NCBI RefSeq assembly: GCF_043195135.1
Contig: NZ_JBAFWP010000003.1
DNA from: NCEH01 sp043195135
GTDB lineage: Bacteria > Pseudomonadota > Alphaproteobacteria > Rhizobiales > Xanthobacteraceae
DNA: 64,000 bases
Reading direction: 5' to 3' (one strand)
A program made the position numbers and the translations under genes. Numbering within the stretch: position 1 is the stretch's first letter; every line of letters starts with the position of its first letter. Shown in pieces: positions 24,248 through 32,763 of this stretch. The notes beneath the pieces were generated by a model, which had not been told where the DNA came from, ran no database searches, and was given only the letters and a program-made list of their open reading frames with translations.

Positions 24248-26083
24248 TCAGGGCTCGTTCTCGTCGTCGAACCCGGCGCCCATATAAGCATCCTCGTCCG
24301 CCGGCGCGAGGCCGATCTCGGCGATGTCCTCGCGGGTGCGCACGTCGACGATCTGCGCGCCGGGAAAGCGCGACAGTACGGCCGAGACCAGCGGATCGGC
24401 CCGGATGCCCTCCTCGCGCTCCTGGCGCACCGCATGGGCGGCCTCCGCCAGGGTCGGCGCGCCGGGCGCGCGGGAGGTGAGCGACACCAGCCAGCGCCGG
24501 CCGGTCCATTCGGTGAGCTTGCGCGAGAGGTCCTGCACCAGGTTCGGATTGCCGTCCGGCACCAAGGCGAATTCGATGCGCCCCTCTTCGAGATGCACCA
24601 GGCGCACCTGGGTTTCCACCGCATGCTTCAGCAGCAGGTCGCGCCGCGCGCTCGCCAGGGCCACCACATCCTGGAGCGACGCCAGGACCGGCCCCTCCTG
24701 GCGCTGGGGCTGGGGCTGGGGCTGGGACTGGGGCTGGGACGCGGCGCGGGCGGGCGCCGGCTCGGCCATGGAATCGGCGCGCGGGGCGAGCGCGAGGCGC
24801 GAACCACCGCCCCCGCCGCCGCCATTGCCGCCGCCCGAAAGCGCCGGCGCGGCGCCGTCCGCAGCCGGCATGTCCTTCAGCCGGCGCAGCGCCTCGTCCG
24901 GCGTCGGCAGATCGGCGGCATAGCCGAGGCGCACGAGCACCATTTCGGCCGCCTGGGCGGGCTTGGCCGCCTGCTGCACCTCGGCGATGCCCTTCGAGAG
25001 CATCTGCCAGGTGCGCGACAGAACCCGCATGGAGAGGGCCTTGCCCATCTCGATGCCGCGCACGCGCTCGGCTTCCACCAGCGCGGCGTCCTCCGCGCTC
25101 TCGGGCACGATCTTCAGGCGCGTGACGAGATGGGTGAACTCGGCCAGATCGGTGAGGATGACGGCCGCGTCCGCGCCGCCGTCGTACTGATCGCGGAACT
25201 CGGCGAGGGCACGGGCCACATCGCCCTTCATCAGCGCCTCGAACAGGTCGATCACCCGCGCCCGGTCGGCGAGGCCCAGCAGGCGGCGCACCTCGTCCGC
25301 GCCCACGCTGCCGCCGCCATGGGCGATCGCCTGGTCCAGCAGGGACAGCGCATCGCGCACCGAGCCTTCGGCAGCGCGGGCGATGGTGGAAAGCGCCTCC
25401 GCCTCCACCGTCACGTTTTCCTTCGCGCAGATGCCGGCGATATGGGCCGCGAGCACGCCCGCTTCCACCCGCCGCAGGTCGAAGCGCTGGCAGCGCGACA
25501 GCACGGTCACCGGCACCTTGCGGATTTCCGTGGTGGCGAAGATGAACTTCACATGCTCCGGCGGCTCCTCCAGCGTCTTCAGCAGGCCGTTGAAGGCCGC
25601 CGTGGAGAGCATGTGCACTTCGTCGATGATATAGACCTTGTACCGCGCCATGGCCGGGCGGTAGCGCGAGCCCTCGATGATCTCGCGAATGTCGTTGATG
25701 GAGGTGTTGGAGGCCGCGTCCATCTCCATCACGTCCACATGGCGCGATTCGATGATGTCGCGGCAATGCTTGCCCATCACCGAGAGGTCGAGGCTCGGCC
25801 CGCCGCCGCCCTCCATGGGCTCGTAATTGAGCGCGCGGGCGAGAATGCGGGCGGTGGTGGTCTTGCCCACGCCCCGCACGCCGGTGAGGATATAGGCCTG
25901 GGCGATGCGGCCCGAGGCGAAGGCGTTGGAGAGCGTGCGGACCATGGCCTCCTGGCCGATCAGGTCCGAGAAATTCTGCGGCCGGTATTTGCGCGCCAGC
26001 ACGCGATAGGGCGTCGCGGCGGCCGCCACAGAAGGGGCGCCGAGGTCGAAGCCGGGGGTGTCGTCAGGAAGATCCGCGCTCAT
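24248..26083 (-). CDS. dnaX: DNA polymerase III gamma/tau subunit
   Basis: A 611-residue clamp-loader ATPase. Walker A GVRGVGKTT is at 68-76 and the DEVHML box is in KVYIIDEVHMLS, followed by the sensor region VPVTVLSRCQRFDL. Three of the four zinc-site cysteines of E. coli DnaX are absent (only KHC remains), which is common in alphaproteobacteria. A low-complexity Gln/Pro run (QPQSQPQPQPQ, about 455-465) links to the tau C-terminal domain that contacts polymerase alpha and helicase. The SRP RNA gene and a parS site are upstream. Confidence 0.96.
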   Translation of the reverse strand: MSADLPDDTPGFDLGAPSVAAAATPYRVLARKYRPQNFSDLIGQEAMVRTLSNAFASGRIAQAYILTGVRGVGKTTTARILARALNYEPMEGGGGPSLDLSVMGKHCRDIIESRHVDVMEMDAASNTSINDIREIIEGSRYRPAMARYKVYIIDEVHMLSTAAFNGLLKTLEEPPEHVKFIFATTEIRKVPVTVLSRCQRFDLRRVEAGVLAAHIAGICAKENVTVEAEALSTIARAAEGSVRDALSLLDQAIAHGGGSVGADEVRRLLGLADRARVIDLFEALMKGDVARALAEFRDQYDGGADAAVILTDLAEFTHLVTRLKIVPESAEDAALVEAERVRGIEMGKALSMRVLSRTWQMLSKGIAEVQQAAKPAQAAEMVLVRLGYAADLPTPDEALRRLKDMPAADGAAPALSGGGNGGGGGGGSRLALAPRADSMAEPAPARAASQPQSQPQPQPQRQEGPVLASLQDVVALASARRDLLLKHAVETQVRLVHLEEGRIEFALVPDGNPNLVQDLSRKLTEWTGRRWLVSLTSRAPGAPTLAEAAHAVRQEREEGIRADPLVSAVLSRFPGAQIVDVRTREDIAEIGLAPADEDAYMGAGFDDENEP

Positions 26084-26262
26084 GCCTCTTCATAGCATTC
26101 CGGGCGGCCGGCGCAGCGATTTTTGGCGCGCGCGGGCGGTTCGCCCCCAGCCGGGGCGTCGGCGAACATTGGTGGGCGAAACCTCGTCCGAAAGGGCGGT
26201 TTGATCGGGCGAGGACCCGCGGAACACACCCACGAATCCCCTGTTCGTCTACGCTAAGCCAT

Positions 26263-26278
26263 TGTTTCACGTGAAACA
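26263..26278. promoter_or_regulatory. parS site 1 (ParB centromere)
   Basis: TGTTTCACGTGAAACA, a perfect match to the bacterial chromosomal parS palindrome bound by ParB. It lies between dnaX and the next small gene. The flanks are also shared with the second site at 35181: positions 26242-26288 match the reverse complement of 35173-35217 with one substitution and one inserted base. Confidence 0.95.
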
Positions 26279-26346
26279 TTTTGCGGAAAATGCAGGGTTT
26301 TCCACCCTCCGGACAGGCGTTTCGACCGCCCGGGGGCGGCCAAAAA

Positions 26347-26571
26347 TCATTTCGCCCGCTGAAACAGGTCCGCCCCGCCCACCCGGACGCAGACGAACCG
26401 GCGATAGCCGTCCTTGAATTGCTGGACCGCCTCGCCCTCCAGCCGCGCCGGCACGCCGGCGGCCAGCCCCGCCTTGCAGCTCTCCTCGGTCGTGAACAGG
26501 CCGGCCTTGGTGACCACATGGGCCTCGGGGCCGGACAAGGCGCTCAGCAGGATGACCGTGATGGCCCACAT
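26347..26571 (-). CDS. small exported hypothetical protein (74 aa)
   Basis: A 74-residue protein with an N-terminal hydrophobic stretch (MWAITVILLSALSG) that can act as a signal peptide. The mature part has a Cys pair (EESCKAG and RRFVCVRVGG) that could form a disulfide in the periplasm. Such small 'EE-C...C' secreted proteins are common in Rhizobiales, but function is unknown. It lies between parS site 1 and the SRP RNA. Confidence 0.6.
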   Translation of the reverse strand: MWAITVILLSALSGPEAHVVTKAGLFTTEESCKAGLAAGVPARLEGEAVQQFKDGYRRFVCVRVGGADLFQRAK

Positions 26572-26696
26572 GTTCGCCTCCGGGCGTTTTCGCCACGCAC
26601 CGACGGGTCCGTCCAGCGGCCCCGAGCGAGGCGGTTGCGGGCACTGTAGGCCGTCGGGCGATGCGACGCATGCAAAGAAGAAGAATGCAAAGAAAA

Positions 26697-26799
26697 GGTG
26701 GGAGGCTGACCGGCAACCCGAGACGGGCTCGTTGGGGCTGCTTCCTTCCGGACCTGACCCGGTTGGCGAGTGGCTCGTCCACCGCCAACCTCCCGGCCC
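26697..26799 (-). ncRNA. ffs: signal recognition particle RNA, small bacterial type (4.5S)
   Basis: Read on the minus strand, the RNA starts near GGGCCGGGAGGTTGGCGG and contains the universally conserved core CAGGTCCGGAAGGAAGCAGC (26735-26754 region), which forms the GGAA-tetraloop and Ffh-binding asymmetric loop. The arms GGGAGG...CCTCCC close a long hairpin of about 100 nt. A TTTTCTTT run follows the 3' arm (26689-26696), a good intrinsic terminator. Proximity to dnaX is usual in alphaproteobacteria. Confidence 0.95.
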
Positions 26800-26963
26800 C
26801 TATATCGTCGGCCGCGCGCCGCTTGGCAAGCGTGCCGGCTCTCTTTCTTGCGGATGACCGCCGGCAACGCCCGCGCGCCCGGCCGGTGGCGGGGCCCGTT
26901 CACCTTTTCGTGCACATCTCCTGATCGCTTGCCCTTCGCAAGGACGCAAGTTCAAGTGTGGTC

Positions 26964-27386
26964 ATGTCCAGATCCAATTTCCATGTCGATCCCCGGCTCG
27001 TTTCCGACGGCCCCGCCCTTGGGGATCTCCCGCTGTGCCATGTCCGGCTGGTCGATGATTCCCGCTTTCCCTGGATCGTTCTGGTGCCCCGCCGCGCGGG
27101 CGCGAGCGAGATCATCGACCTGCCGCCGGAGGATCGGCGCGCCCTGATGGACGAGATTTCCGCCGCCAGCGCAGCGCTCAAGGCCATCAGCGGCTGCGCG
27201 AAGCTGAATGTGGCGGCGCTGGGCAATGTGGTGCCGCAGCTGCATGTGCATGTGGTGGGCCGCAACCCGGGGGATGCCGCCTGGCCCGGCCCGGTGTTCG
27301 GCCAGGGCACCCGCACGCCCCTCGCCGCGGCCGAGCGCGCGGCGCGCAGCCTCGCCCTGCGCAAGGCGCTCGGCCTGCCGGCCTGA
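26964..27386 (+). CDS. HIT-family nucleotide-binding protein
   Basis: A 140-residue histidine-triad protein. The motif reads QLHVHVVGR (HxHxx variant), preceded by LNVAALGNVVP. HIT proteins hydrolyse or transfer nucleotidyl groups; this short variant resembles the alphaproteobacterial 'HIT domain' proteins of unknown substrate. Start ambiguous between ATGs at 26958 and 26964. It faces the parvulin gene; a hairpin lies between them. Confidence 0.88.
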   Translation: MSRSNFHVDPRLVSDGPALGDLPLCHVRLVDDSRFPWIVLVPRRAGASEIIDLPPEDRRALMDEISAASAALKAISGCAKLNVAALGNVVPQLHVHVVGRNPGDAAWPGPVFGQGTRTPLAAAERAARSLALRKALGLPA

Positions 27387-27416
27387 GGCGGGCGGCCCCT
27401 TCAAACCGGCGCCAAG

Positions 27417-27450
27417 ACAGAAAACGCCGTCCGGTCCGTCCGGGCGGCGT
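27417..27450 (-). terminator. terminator of the parvulin gene
   Basis: An 11-bp stem (27424-27434 with 27440-27450, one G-T pair) is followed on the minus strand by TTTTCTG. It lies between the convergent HIT and parvulin genes and can stop both. Confidence 0.75.
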
Positions 27451-27494
27451 GCCATTCGCGTTCAGCAGCCTGGCCGGGCGAGCCCGGCCATCCC

Positions 27495-28418
27495 TCACTT
27501 GGCGGCGGGGGCCGCGGGAGCGGGCGTCGCGGGCGCGGCCGGCGCGGCGCCTGCGGGCGGCGTCGTACGCTCGATCTTCGCCTCGGCCCGCAGCTTGGTG
27601 ACGAGATCGCCCTGGGCCTTGCGGATCAGATACTGGTCGATCTGGTCGGAGACCTGCTCATAGGTCGGCACGGGCTTGGTGCGCTTGTCTTCCAGCTTGA
27701 TGACGTGCCAGCCGAACTGGCTCTTCACGGGGTCGGAGATCTGGCCCTTTTCGAGCTTGAACGCGGCCTCGGCGAATTCCGGCACCATCTGTTCCTTGGT
27801 GAAATAGCCGAGGTCCCCACCGTCCTCGGCGCTGTCCTTGGAGTTTTCCTTGGCGAGCTTGGCGAAGTCCTCGCCGGCCTTGGCCTTGGCGGCGATTTCC
27901 TTGGCCTTGGCCTCGGTATCCACCAGGATATGGCGCGCGCGCACCTCGGTTTCCGGCTTGGTGGCCTTCACGAACTCCTCGTAGGTCGCCTTCTTGGCCT
28001 CTTCCGTCACCGCCTTCTTGGCCTCGGCGCTCATCAGCGCTTCCATCAGGGCCTTGGTGCGCGAATAATCCATGCGCATCTTGAAATCGGCGGTCTGGTC
28101 CAGCTTCTGCGCCTCGGCGGCCTTGGCGAGCAGGGTCATGTCGGTCAGGAAGGACAGCACATATTCGCGCCGCGCCTCGCCCTGCACCTGGGGCAGGCCG
28201 GGGCCGATGTCTTCCTCGGCGATGGCCACTTCGCTGGCGCGGATGGGCGTGCCGTTGACGGTCGCCACGATCGCGTCGCCGGCGGGCGTCGCCGCGGCGG
28301 GGGCCGCAGCGGCGGCAGGCGCCGGGGCGGGAGCCGGCGTCTGGGCCGAAGCCGCACCGCCGAAGGCGAAGGCCGACAGCGCGAGCGCCATTGCGGCGGT
28401 AGGAGCGGAACGCATCAT
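27495..28418 (-). CDS. exported peptidyl-prolyl cis-trans isomerase, parvulin (SurA/PpiC) type
   Basis: A 307-residue periplasmic foldase. A signal peptide (to about residue 26, ASAQ) and an Ala/Pro linker precede a SurA-type N-domain (ATVNGTPIRASEVAIAEEDI). A rotamase domain follows (VRARHILVDTEAKAKEIAAK ... GGDLGYFTKEQMVPEFAEAAF ... FGWHVIKLE). The C-terminal tail is again Ala/Pro-rich. Acts on outer-membrane or secreted proteins by family inference. Start: two adjacent ATG codons at 28413-28418. Divergent from rpmF. Confidence 0.93.
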   Translation of the reverse strand: MMRSAPTAAMALALSAFAFGGAASAQTPAPAPAPAAAAAPAAATPAGDAIVATVNGTPIRASEVAIAEEDIGPGLPQVQGEARREYVLSFLTDMTLLAKAAEAQKLDQTADFKMRMDYSRTKALMEALMSAEAKKAVTEEAKKATYEEFVKATKPETEVRARHILVDTEAKAKEIAAKAKAGEDFAKLAKENSKDSAEDGGDLGYFTKEQMVPEFAEAAFKLEKGQISDPVKSQFGWHVIKLEDKRTKPVPTYEQVSDQIDQYLIRKAQGDLVTKLRAEAKIERTTPPAGAAPAAPATPAPAAPAAK

Positions 28419-28682
28419 GTCCGAAGTCCTTAAAATCTTGCGGGTGGCCGAAGCGGCGCGCACCCTCGCCCAGGTCCCTTCGCGTGGCAAGTGGGCATTC
28501 GTGCGGCACGCGCGTGCCGATCGCGCGGAATTTTCGCGCACCAGAATTTGGCGGCGGGGGCCTTTCGCTCCGTCGCGCAAACCTGTATAAGGCGCGCCTC
28601 CAATCGAGATTTTGGTTTCGCTAGCCTGCGCGGACCTTCGCCGCAGGCGCAATGAGTTTGGTCGTTTTCCCGGAGTTTGGAC

Positions 28683-28868
28683 ATGGCCGTCCCTAAGAGA
28701 AAAACCTCGCCGTCCCGTCGCGGCATGCGCCGCTCGGCCGATGCCCTGAAGCAGCCGACCTATGTCGAGGACAAGGATTCCGGCGAGCTGCGCCGCCCGC
28801 ACCACCTCGACCCGAAGACCGGCATGTATCGCGGCCGGCAGATCCTGAAGCCCAAGGCCGAAGCCTGA
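28683..28868 (+). CDS. rpmF: 50S ribosomal protein L32
   Basis: A 61-residue ribosomal protein L32 with the family N-terminus AVPKRKTSPSRRGMRRSADAL and a C-terminal basic tail (GMYRGRQILKPKAEA). The zinc-ligand cysteines of some L32 forms are absent, as in the C-minus form. The ATG at 28683 gives MAVPKRK; an ATG 6 bp upstream is ignored. Usual alphaproteobacterial neighbour plsX is not here. Confidence 0.97.
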   Translation: MAVPKRKTSPSRRGMRRSADALKQPTYVEDKDSGELRRPHHLDPKTGMYRGRQILKPKAEA

Positions 28869-29356
28869 GCGTTCAGCGGGCTGGCGCGCGCGAACCGCGC
28901 GGGCGCCGCCCCACGGGATTCAAGGTACGCCCGGCGTCCAGGGCCGGGTCAACGGCTCGGATGGTGTCCGCTCCGTACGGCGCCGTCCCTGAATAGCGCC
29001 CCTCCGCATGGCACCCTGTCCGCATGGCGCCGCAGCCAGCGGGCCGCCGGACTTGGGCAGCCTGAACTATTCGCGCGCCCCCATCTGGACAGCCCCAGGC
29101 CCGCGATGCGGCATTTGGTGGCGCGAGCCCCCGCGCGGCCCTCCCGGGACCCGGCCGCGGCGATCCGCCCGCCGGCAGGCGCGCCCGTGGCGAGACGATC
29201 TCAAGTTATTCTTAGCCAAGTCTTTGATCGGGCACATAAGTCGCTTTCGCCTCAGGGCGAGGACGGTGACATTTGCGTGGGAATATGCGACCCATCCCAC
29301 GACAGCCGGGCCAGCGCATTTTTCACGCCCGGTGAAGCCGGGTGGAGGAACAAGCA
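28869..29356. other. gene-free gap between rpmF and a membrane protein gene
   Basis: No convincing coding region or RNA. The stretch 29200-29250 is clearly lower in GC than its surroundings and probably holds the promoter of the following gene, which has GGAGGA 9-14 bp before its ATG. Confidence 0.5.
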
Positions 29357-29761
29357 ATGCTGACGCCGATTCCGCTGCTGATTGTCCCCCTCGCCATCTA
29401 CAACATCTTCTGCTTCCTGACCCCCGGCCTCGACTGGCACGCCACCCTGGGTTCGTTCGCCATGATGTCGGGCGCGGTCTGGCAGATCGACATTTCGGAC
29501 GCCTTCATCGCCTTCAGCCTGTTCATCCTGTTTTTCGAGATCCTCAAGTCCACCCGAGTCTCGTCGCGCTCCCTGGTGGACCACATGCTCTCGATGCTGG
29601 TGTTTATCGGCGGCGTGGTGGAATTTCTCCTGGTGCCGCAGGCAGGAACTTCGGTTTTCGCGCTCCTGCTGTGCATCATGCTGCTGGATGTTGCGGCTGG
29701 ATTTTCCGTTTCGGTGCGCGTCGCGCAGCGCGATTTCAGCGTCGAGCCGCGCGCAAACTAA
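29357..29761 (+). CDS. small integral membrane protein, unknown (134 aa)
   Basis: A 134-residue protein with four hydrophobic segments (ILLIV... start, GSFAMMSGAVWQI, FIAFSLFILFFEIL, and VFALLLCIMLLDVAAGF). KSTRVSSRSLVDHMLSMLVF is a conserved-looking cytoplasmic-side loop. The start is the ATG after GGAGGA. Resembles short, widespread alphaproteobacterial membrane proteins with no assigned role. It ends 4 bp before the first possible start of the EAL gene, so the two may be co-transcribed. Confidence 0.75.
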   Translation: MLTPIPLLIVPLAIYNIFCFLTPGLDWHATLGSFAMMSGAVWQIDISDAFIAFSLFILFFEILKSTRVSSRSLVDHMLSMLVFIGGVVEFLLVPQAGTSVFALLLCIMLLDVAAGFSVSVRVAQRDFSVEPRAN

Positions 29762-29764
29762 AAA

Positions 29765-31594
29765 ATGTCGTGTGATAGTCACCGGACACGGCTAGGTGAT
29801 CGCGGGGTTGACCTGAGCAGAGCAACCCCTGAGGGTGCGGCCAGGCAGAGGTGGGCAACCGTGGCAGGGCAAAACGACGACGCCGGGATGTCCTGCAACG
29901 GGGAGAATGGTTCCACCGGCTTAGGACCTGCTCCCACCGATATCATCAATTTCATGAGCGCCCTCGAATGCGTTGGCTATCGTTGGGACATTACAACTGA
30001 CGAGATACTCTGGAGCAAAAACGCAACCAAGGTGCTTGGAAGCGAGGCGGTTCGACTGTTCTCCACCGGCCGTGCGTTCGACGAATACTGCCGCGCCGCC
30101 GCGGGCGCCGCGACCGGCCGGAAGTCCCTGCTGCACGCGCCCTTCCGCGAGGTCGGGGACGGCGCGCCCTATGATTCCTCCTATCAGCTCCAGCTCGGCT
30201 CCGGTCCGGAGGGGCGCCTGATCTGGGTGGTCGACAACGGCCGCTGGTTCGGCGGGCCGGACGGACGACCGAGCCACGCGCTGGGCACGCTCCATGTCAT
30301 CGGCGAGGTGCCCAAGAGCACGCATGCCCTGCACGGCGGACATATCGACCCGCTGACGGGGCTCGTGACCCGCAGCCGCCTGATGGACATCCTGTCGGAT
30401 CATATCAAGGCGGTGGAGACCACCCACACCAATTGGGCGCTGATCCTGATCGGCATCGATTATCTCGGCCGCATGAACGACAGCTTCGGCTTCGAGATCG
30501 CCGACCAGACCATCGGCCAGGTGGCCGCGCGGCTGCGCACCCGGGTGCGCGGATCGGACGTGCTCTCGCGCTTCTCCGGCAACAAGTTCGCCCTGCTCGC
30601 GCGCGGCATCGATCCGCAGACGCTCATGGATCTTTGCGAAGCCTTGATCGCCCATGTGCGCGATACGCCCATCGACACCAGCGCGGGGCCGATCCCGGTC
30701 AGCGTCACCATCGGCGCCGCCGTGGCGCCGCTGCGCGCCATAACCGGCGCGCATATGGTGGCGCGGGCCCAGGAGGCGCACGAGCGCGCCAAGAAGCGCG
30801 AGCGCGGCTCCGTCCACATCTATGAGCGCGACGCCGTCCGCGACGGCCGCCGCCGCACCAATCTCAAGATCGCCGAGGACATCGTCAAGGCGCTGAACGA
30901 GAAGCGCGTGACCATCGCCCTCCAGCCGGTGGCCGACGCCCATTCGCGCGCGGTGGTCTTCTATGAGGCCCTGGCGCGCATCTCGCCCGGCCCGGACGAC
31001 AATCCGCACGAAACCGGCAGCATCATCGCCACCGCCGAGGCGCTGGGCCTGATGGGCGTGCTGGACCGGCGCGTGCTTCGGCTGGTCGCCGCCGCGATGC
31101 GGGAAGACCCGGATCTCCACCTGTCGGTGAATGTCTCGCCCTCCTCCATCGCCGATCGGGAATGGATGCGCCTGTTCGCAGCCGAGGTGACGCCTGCCAT
31201 CGGCGCCCGGCTGGTGCTGGAGCTGACCGAATCCGTCGCGGTGCACGATCTCAACGCGGCCCGTACCTTCGTGGAGCTCGCCCGCTCGACCGGGGCAAAG
31301 GTCGCCATCGACGATTTCGGCGCCGGCTCCACCTCGTTCCGCAACCTGCGCAGCCTCGGCGTCGACATGGTGAAGATCGACGGCAGCTTCATCATGCACA
31401 TGGCGCAATCCGCGGACGACCGGGCGTTCGTAGAGGCCCTCATCCAGCTCGCACGCCAGCTCGGCATCACCACGGTCGCGGAATGGGTTCAGGACGAGGA
31501 TACGGCGGAAATGCTCACCGCTGCCGGCTGCGATCTCATCCAGGGCGCGCTGACGGGCCTCGCAAAACCGATGAGCGGTTCCGCCTTCTGGTGA
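29765..31594 (+). CDS. EAL c-di-GMP phosphodiesterase with PAS-like and degenerate GGDEF domains
   Basis: Up to 609 residues. A PAS-like sensor (about 60-185) precedes a GGDEF domain whose signature is SGNKF, so cyclase activity is lost. The EAL domain keeps FYEALARI, the metal residues in NVSPSS, LELTES, IDDFGAG and VKIDGSFI, and a Gln in DLIQGAL; the usual AEGVE reads AEWVQ. Phosphodiesterase activity is therefore likely. There is no membrane segment. The start is uncertain: 29765 lacks a ribosome site, and ATGs at 29888 or 29954 would shorten the unstructured N-terminus without losing a domain. It lowers c-di-GMP by family inference. Confidence 0.85.
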   Translation: MSCDSHRTRLGDRGVDLSRATPEGAARQRWATVAGQNDDAGMSCNGENGSTGLGPAPTDIINFMSALECVGYRWDITTDEILWSKNATKVLGSEAVRLFSTGRAFDEYCRAAAGAATGRKSLLHAPFREVGDGAPYDSSYQLQLGSGPEGRLIWVVDNGRWFGGPDGRPSHALGTLHVIGEVPKSTHALHGGHIDPLTGLVTRSRLMDILSDHIKAVETTHTNWALILIGIDYLGRMNDSFGFEIADQTIGQVAARLRTRVRGSDVLSRFSGNKFALLARGIDPQTLMDLCEALIAHVRDTPIDTSAGPIPVSVTIGAAVAPLRAITGAHMVARAQEAHERAKKRERGSVHIYERDAVRDGRRRTNLKIAEDIVKALNEKRVTIALQPVADAHSRAVVFYEALARISPGPDDNPHETGSIIATAEALGLMGVLDRRVLRLVAAAMREDPDLHLSVNVSPSSIADREWMRLFAAEVTPAIGARLVLELTESVAVHDLNAARTFVELARSTGAKVAIDDFGAGSTSFRNLRSLGVDMVKIDGSFIMHMAQSADDRAFVEALIQLARQLGITTVAEWVQDEDTAEMLTAAGCDLIQGALTGLAKPMSGSAFW

Positions 31595-31894
31595 TCGTCC
31601 CTGCGGCGAGGCGGCGTCTGGCGAGACGGTGCGGCGTGGAGAAATCAGCGCCAGGCAAGCGCGGGCTCGTTCGCAGGCGAACGGGCGTCGCCTGCCCACC
31701 GCATCCCGCCGGAAGCTCCCGTGCGTCGCCGGAAAGTCAGACGAAACGTCAGAATGAAAGAAGCGGCAACGCGCCTGCCGATGACGCGCCCGCGTGGCCT
31801 GTGGAGCAAGCGCTCAAGCGGGGATCGCCCCGTTCCAGGCGCGATCCCCCCGACGGCCTGGACGGCACGGCCCGCGGCCATGCCGTCTCTTGGT
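31595..31894. other. gene-free gap between convergent EAL and phaR genes
   Basis: Nothing coding is recognised. A 9-bp stem GGGGATCGC / GCGATCCCC (31820-31828, 31841-31849) with a 12-base loop may terminate one of the converging transcripts; it lacks a T tract. Confidence 0.45.
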
Positions 31895-32524
31895 TCAGGA
31901 ATTGCCGGACGTATCCGGCTTTGAAACCAGCTTTTCCAGCTTCTGCTGCATGTCCAGCATCTGCCGCTTCAAGGCTTCCAGATCGTCGGCGGCGTGCTCT
32001 GGCGCGGCCGGTGCGGCGGGCGCCGGGGGCTCGCCGGCCTCCCCCTTCGGGAAGGGCAGGAAGATGTTGAAGGCGCGCTCGAACATTTCCATGTTCCGCC
32101 GCACATGCTCATCAAACCCGCCGAACGGCGTGCCCGGAAGCGGCGAGCCGGTGAGCGGCGAATTGGTCAGCGTCTTCGCGTACTGATCGCGAAACTTGCC
32201 CTGTTCCTTCGTGAAGCTGTCGATCGACATCTCCAGGTAACGAGGCACCATCATCTGCATACTGTCGCCGTAGAAGCGGATGATCTGGCGCAGGAACGCG
32301 ATGGGCAAAAGATTCTGCCCCTTGTTTTCCTGCTCGAAGATGATCTGCGTCAGCACCGAATGGGTAATGTCGTCCCCATTCTTCGCGTCGTATACGACGA
32401 AATCCTCGCCTTCCTTCACCATGGTGGCGAGGTCTTCGAGCGTCACATACGTGCTGGTGCCCGTATTATACAAACGGCGATTGGCGTATTTCTTGATGGT
32501 GACTGGCTCTTGCGTCTTGGCCAT
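31895..32524 (-). CDS. phaR: PhaR, polyhydroxyalkanoate synthesis repressor
   Basis: A 209-residue regulator with the highly conserved PHB/PHA accumulation DNA-binding domain, KKYANRRLYNTGTSTYVTLEDL, and the accumulation-regulator domain (YGDSMQMMVPRYLEMSIDSF). The C-terminal third is Ala/Pro-rich followed by a predicted helix. In relatives PhaR binds both PHB granules and DNA, repressing phasin and its own gene. It is divergent from phaA with 239 bp between them; TTGC/GCAA repeats in that gap are candidate operators. phaC is not in the window. Confidence 0.95.
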   Translation of the reverse strand: MAKTQEPVTIKKYANRRLYNTGTSTYVTLEDLATMVKEGEDFVVYDAKNGDDITHSVLTQIIFEQENKGQNLLPIAFLRQIIRFYGDSMQMMVPRYLEMSIDSFTKEQGKFRDQYAKTLTNSPLTGSPLPGTPFGGFDEHVRRNMEMFERAFNIFLPFPKGEAGEPPAPAAPAAPEHAADDLEALKRQMLDMQQKLEKLVSKPDTSGNS

Positions 32525-32611
32525 TGTCCGGTCATCCGTTTCCTCAACTGCTATGAGGTTAAGTCGTTTCCGAGGGTTGTGCCACCCTTTTGTGCAGCGC
32601 GGGCGCCGAAT

Positions 32612-32661
32612 TTGCTGCGCAAATAGTGCGCAACATTTGGGCCTGTTTCGTCTTTGCGCAG
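32612..32661. promoter_or_regulatory. candidate PhaR operator region
   Basis: TTGCTGCGCAA (32612-32622), TGCGCAA (32627-32633) and TTGCGCAG (32654-32661) lie in the phaR-phaA divergent gap. They resemble the TGC/GCA-rich sites reported for PhaR in Paracoccus and Rhodobacter. Inference from pattern only. Confidence 0.5.
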
Positions 32662-32763
32662 TGCCGTACGACGACATGGGTCATTGACACGGGCGGGCGC
32701 GCGAAACCACGATGCGCGGCATCCGAGTGCGGCGCAAAAGCCGCCCGCCCGCAGGAGACCATC

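Noticed and set aside
29008..29775. Plus-strand frame of 255 codons upstream of the small membrane protein.
   Set aside because: Overlaps the better-supported membrane protein frame, has shadow-like composition and no ribosome site.
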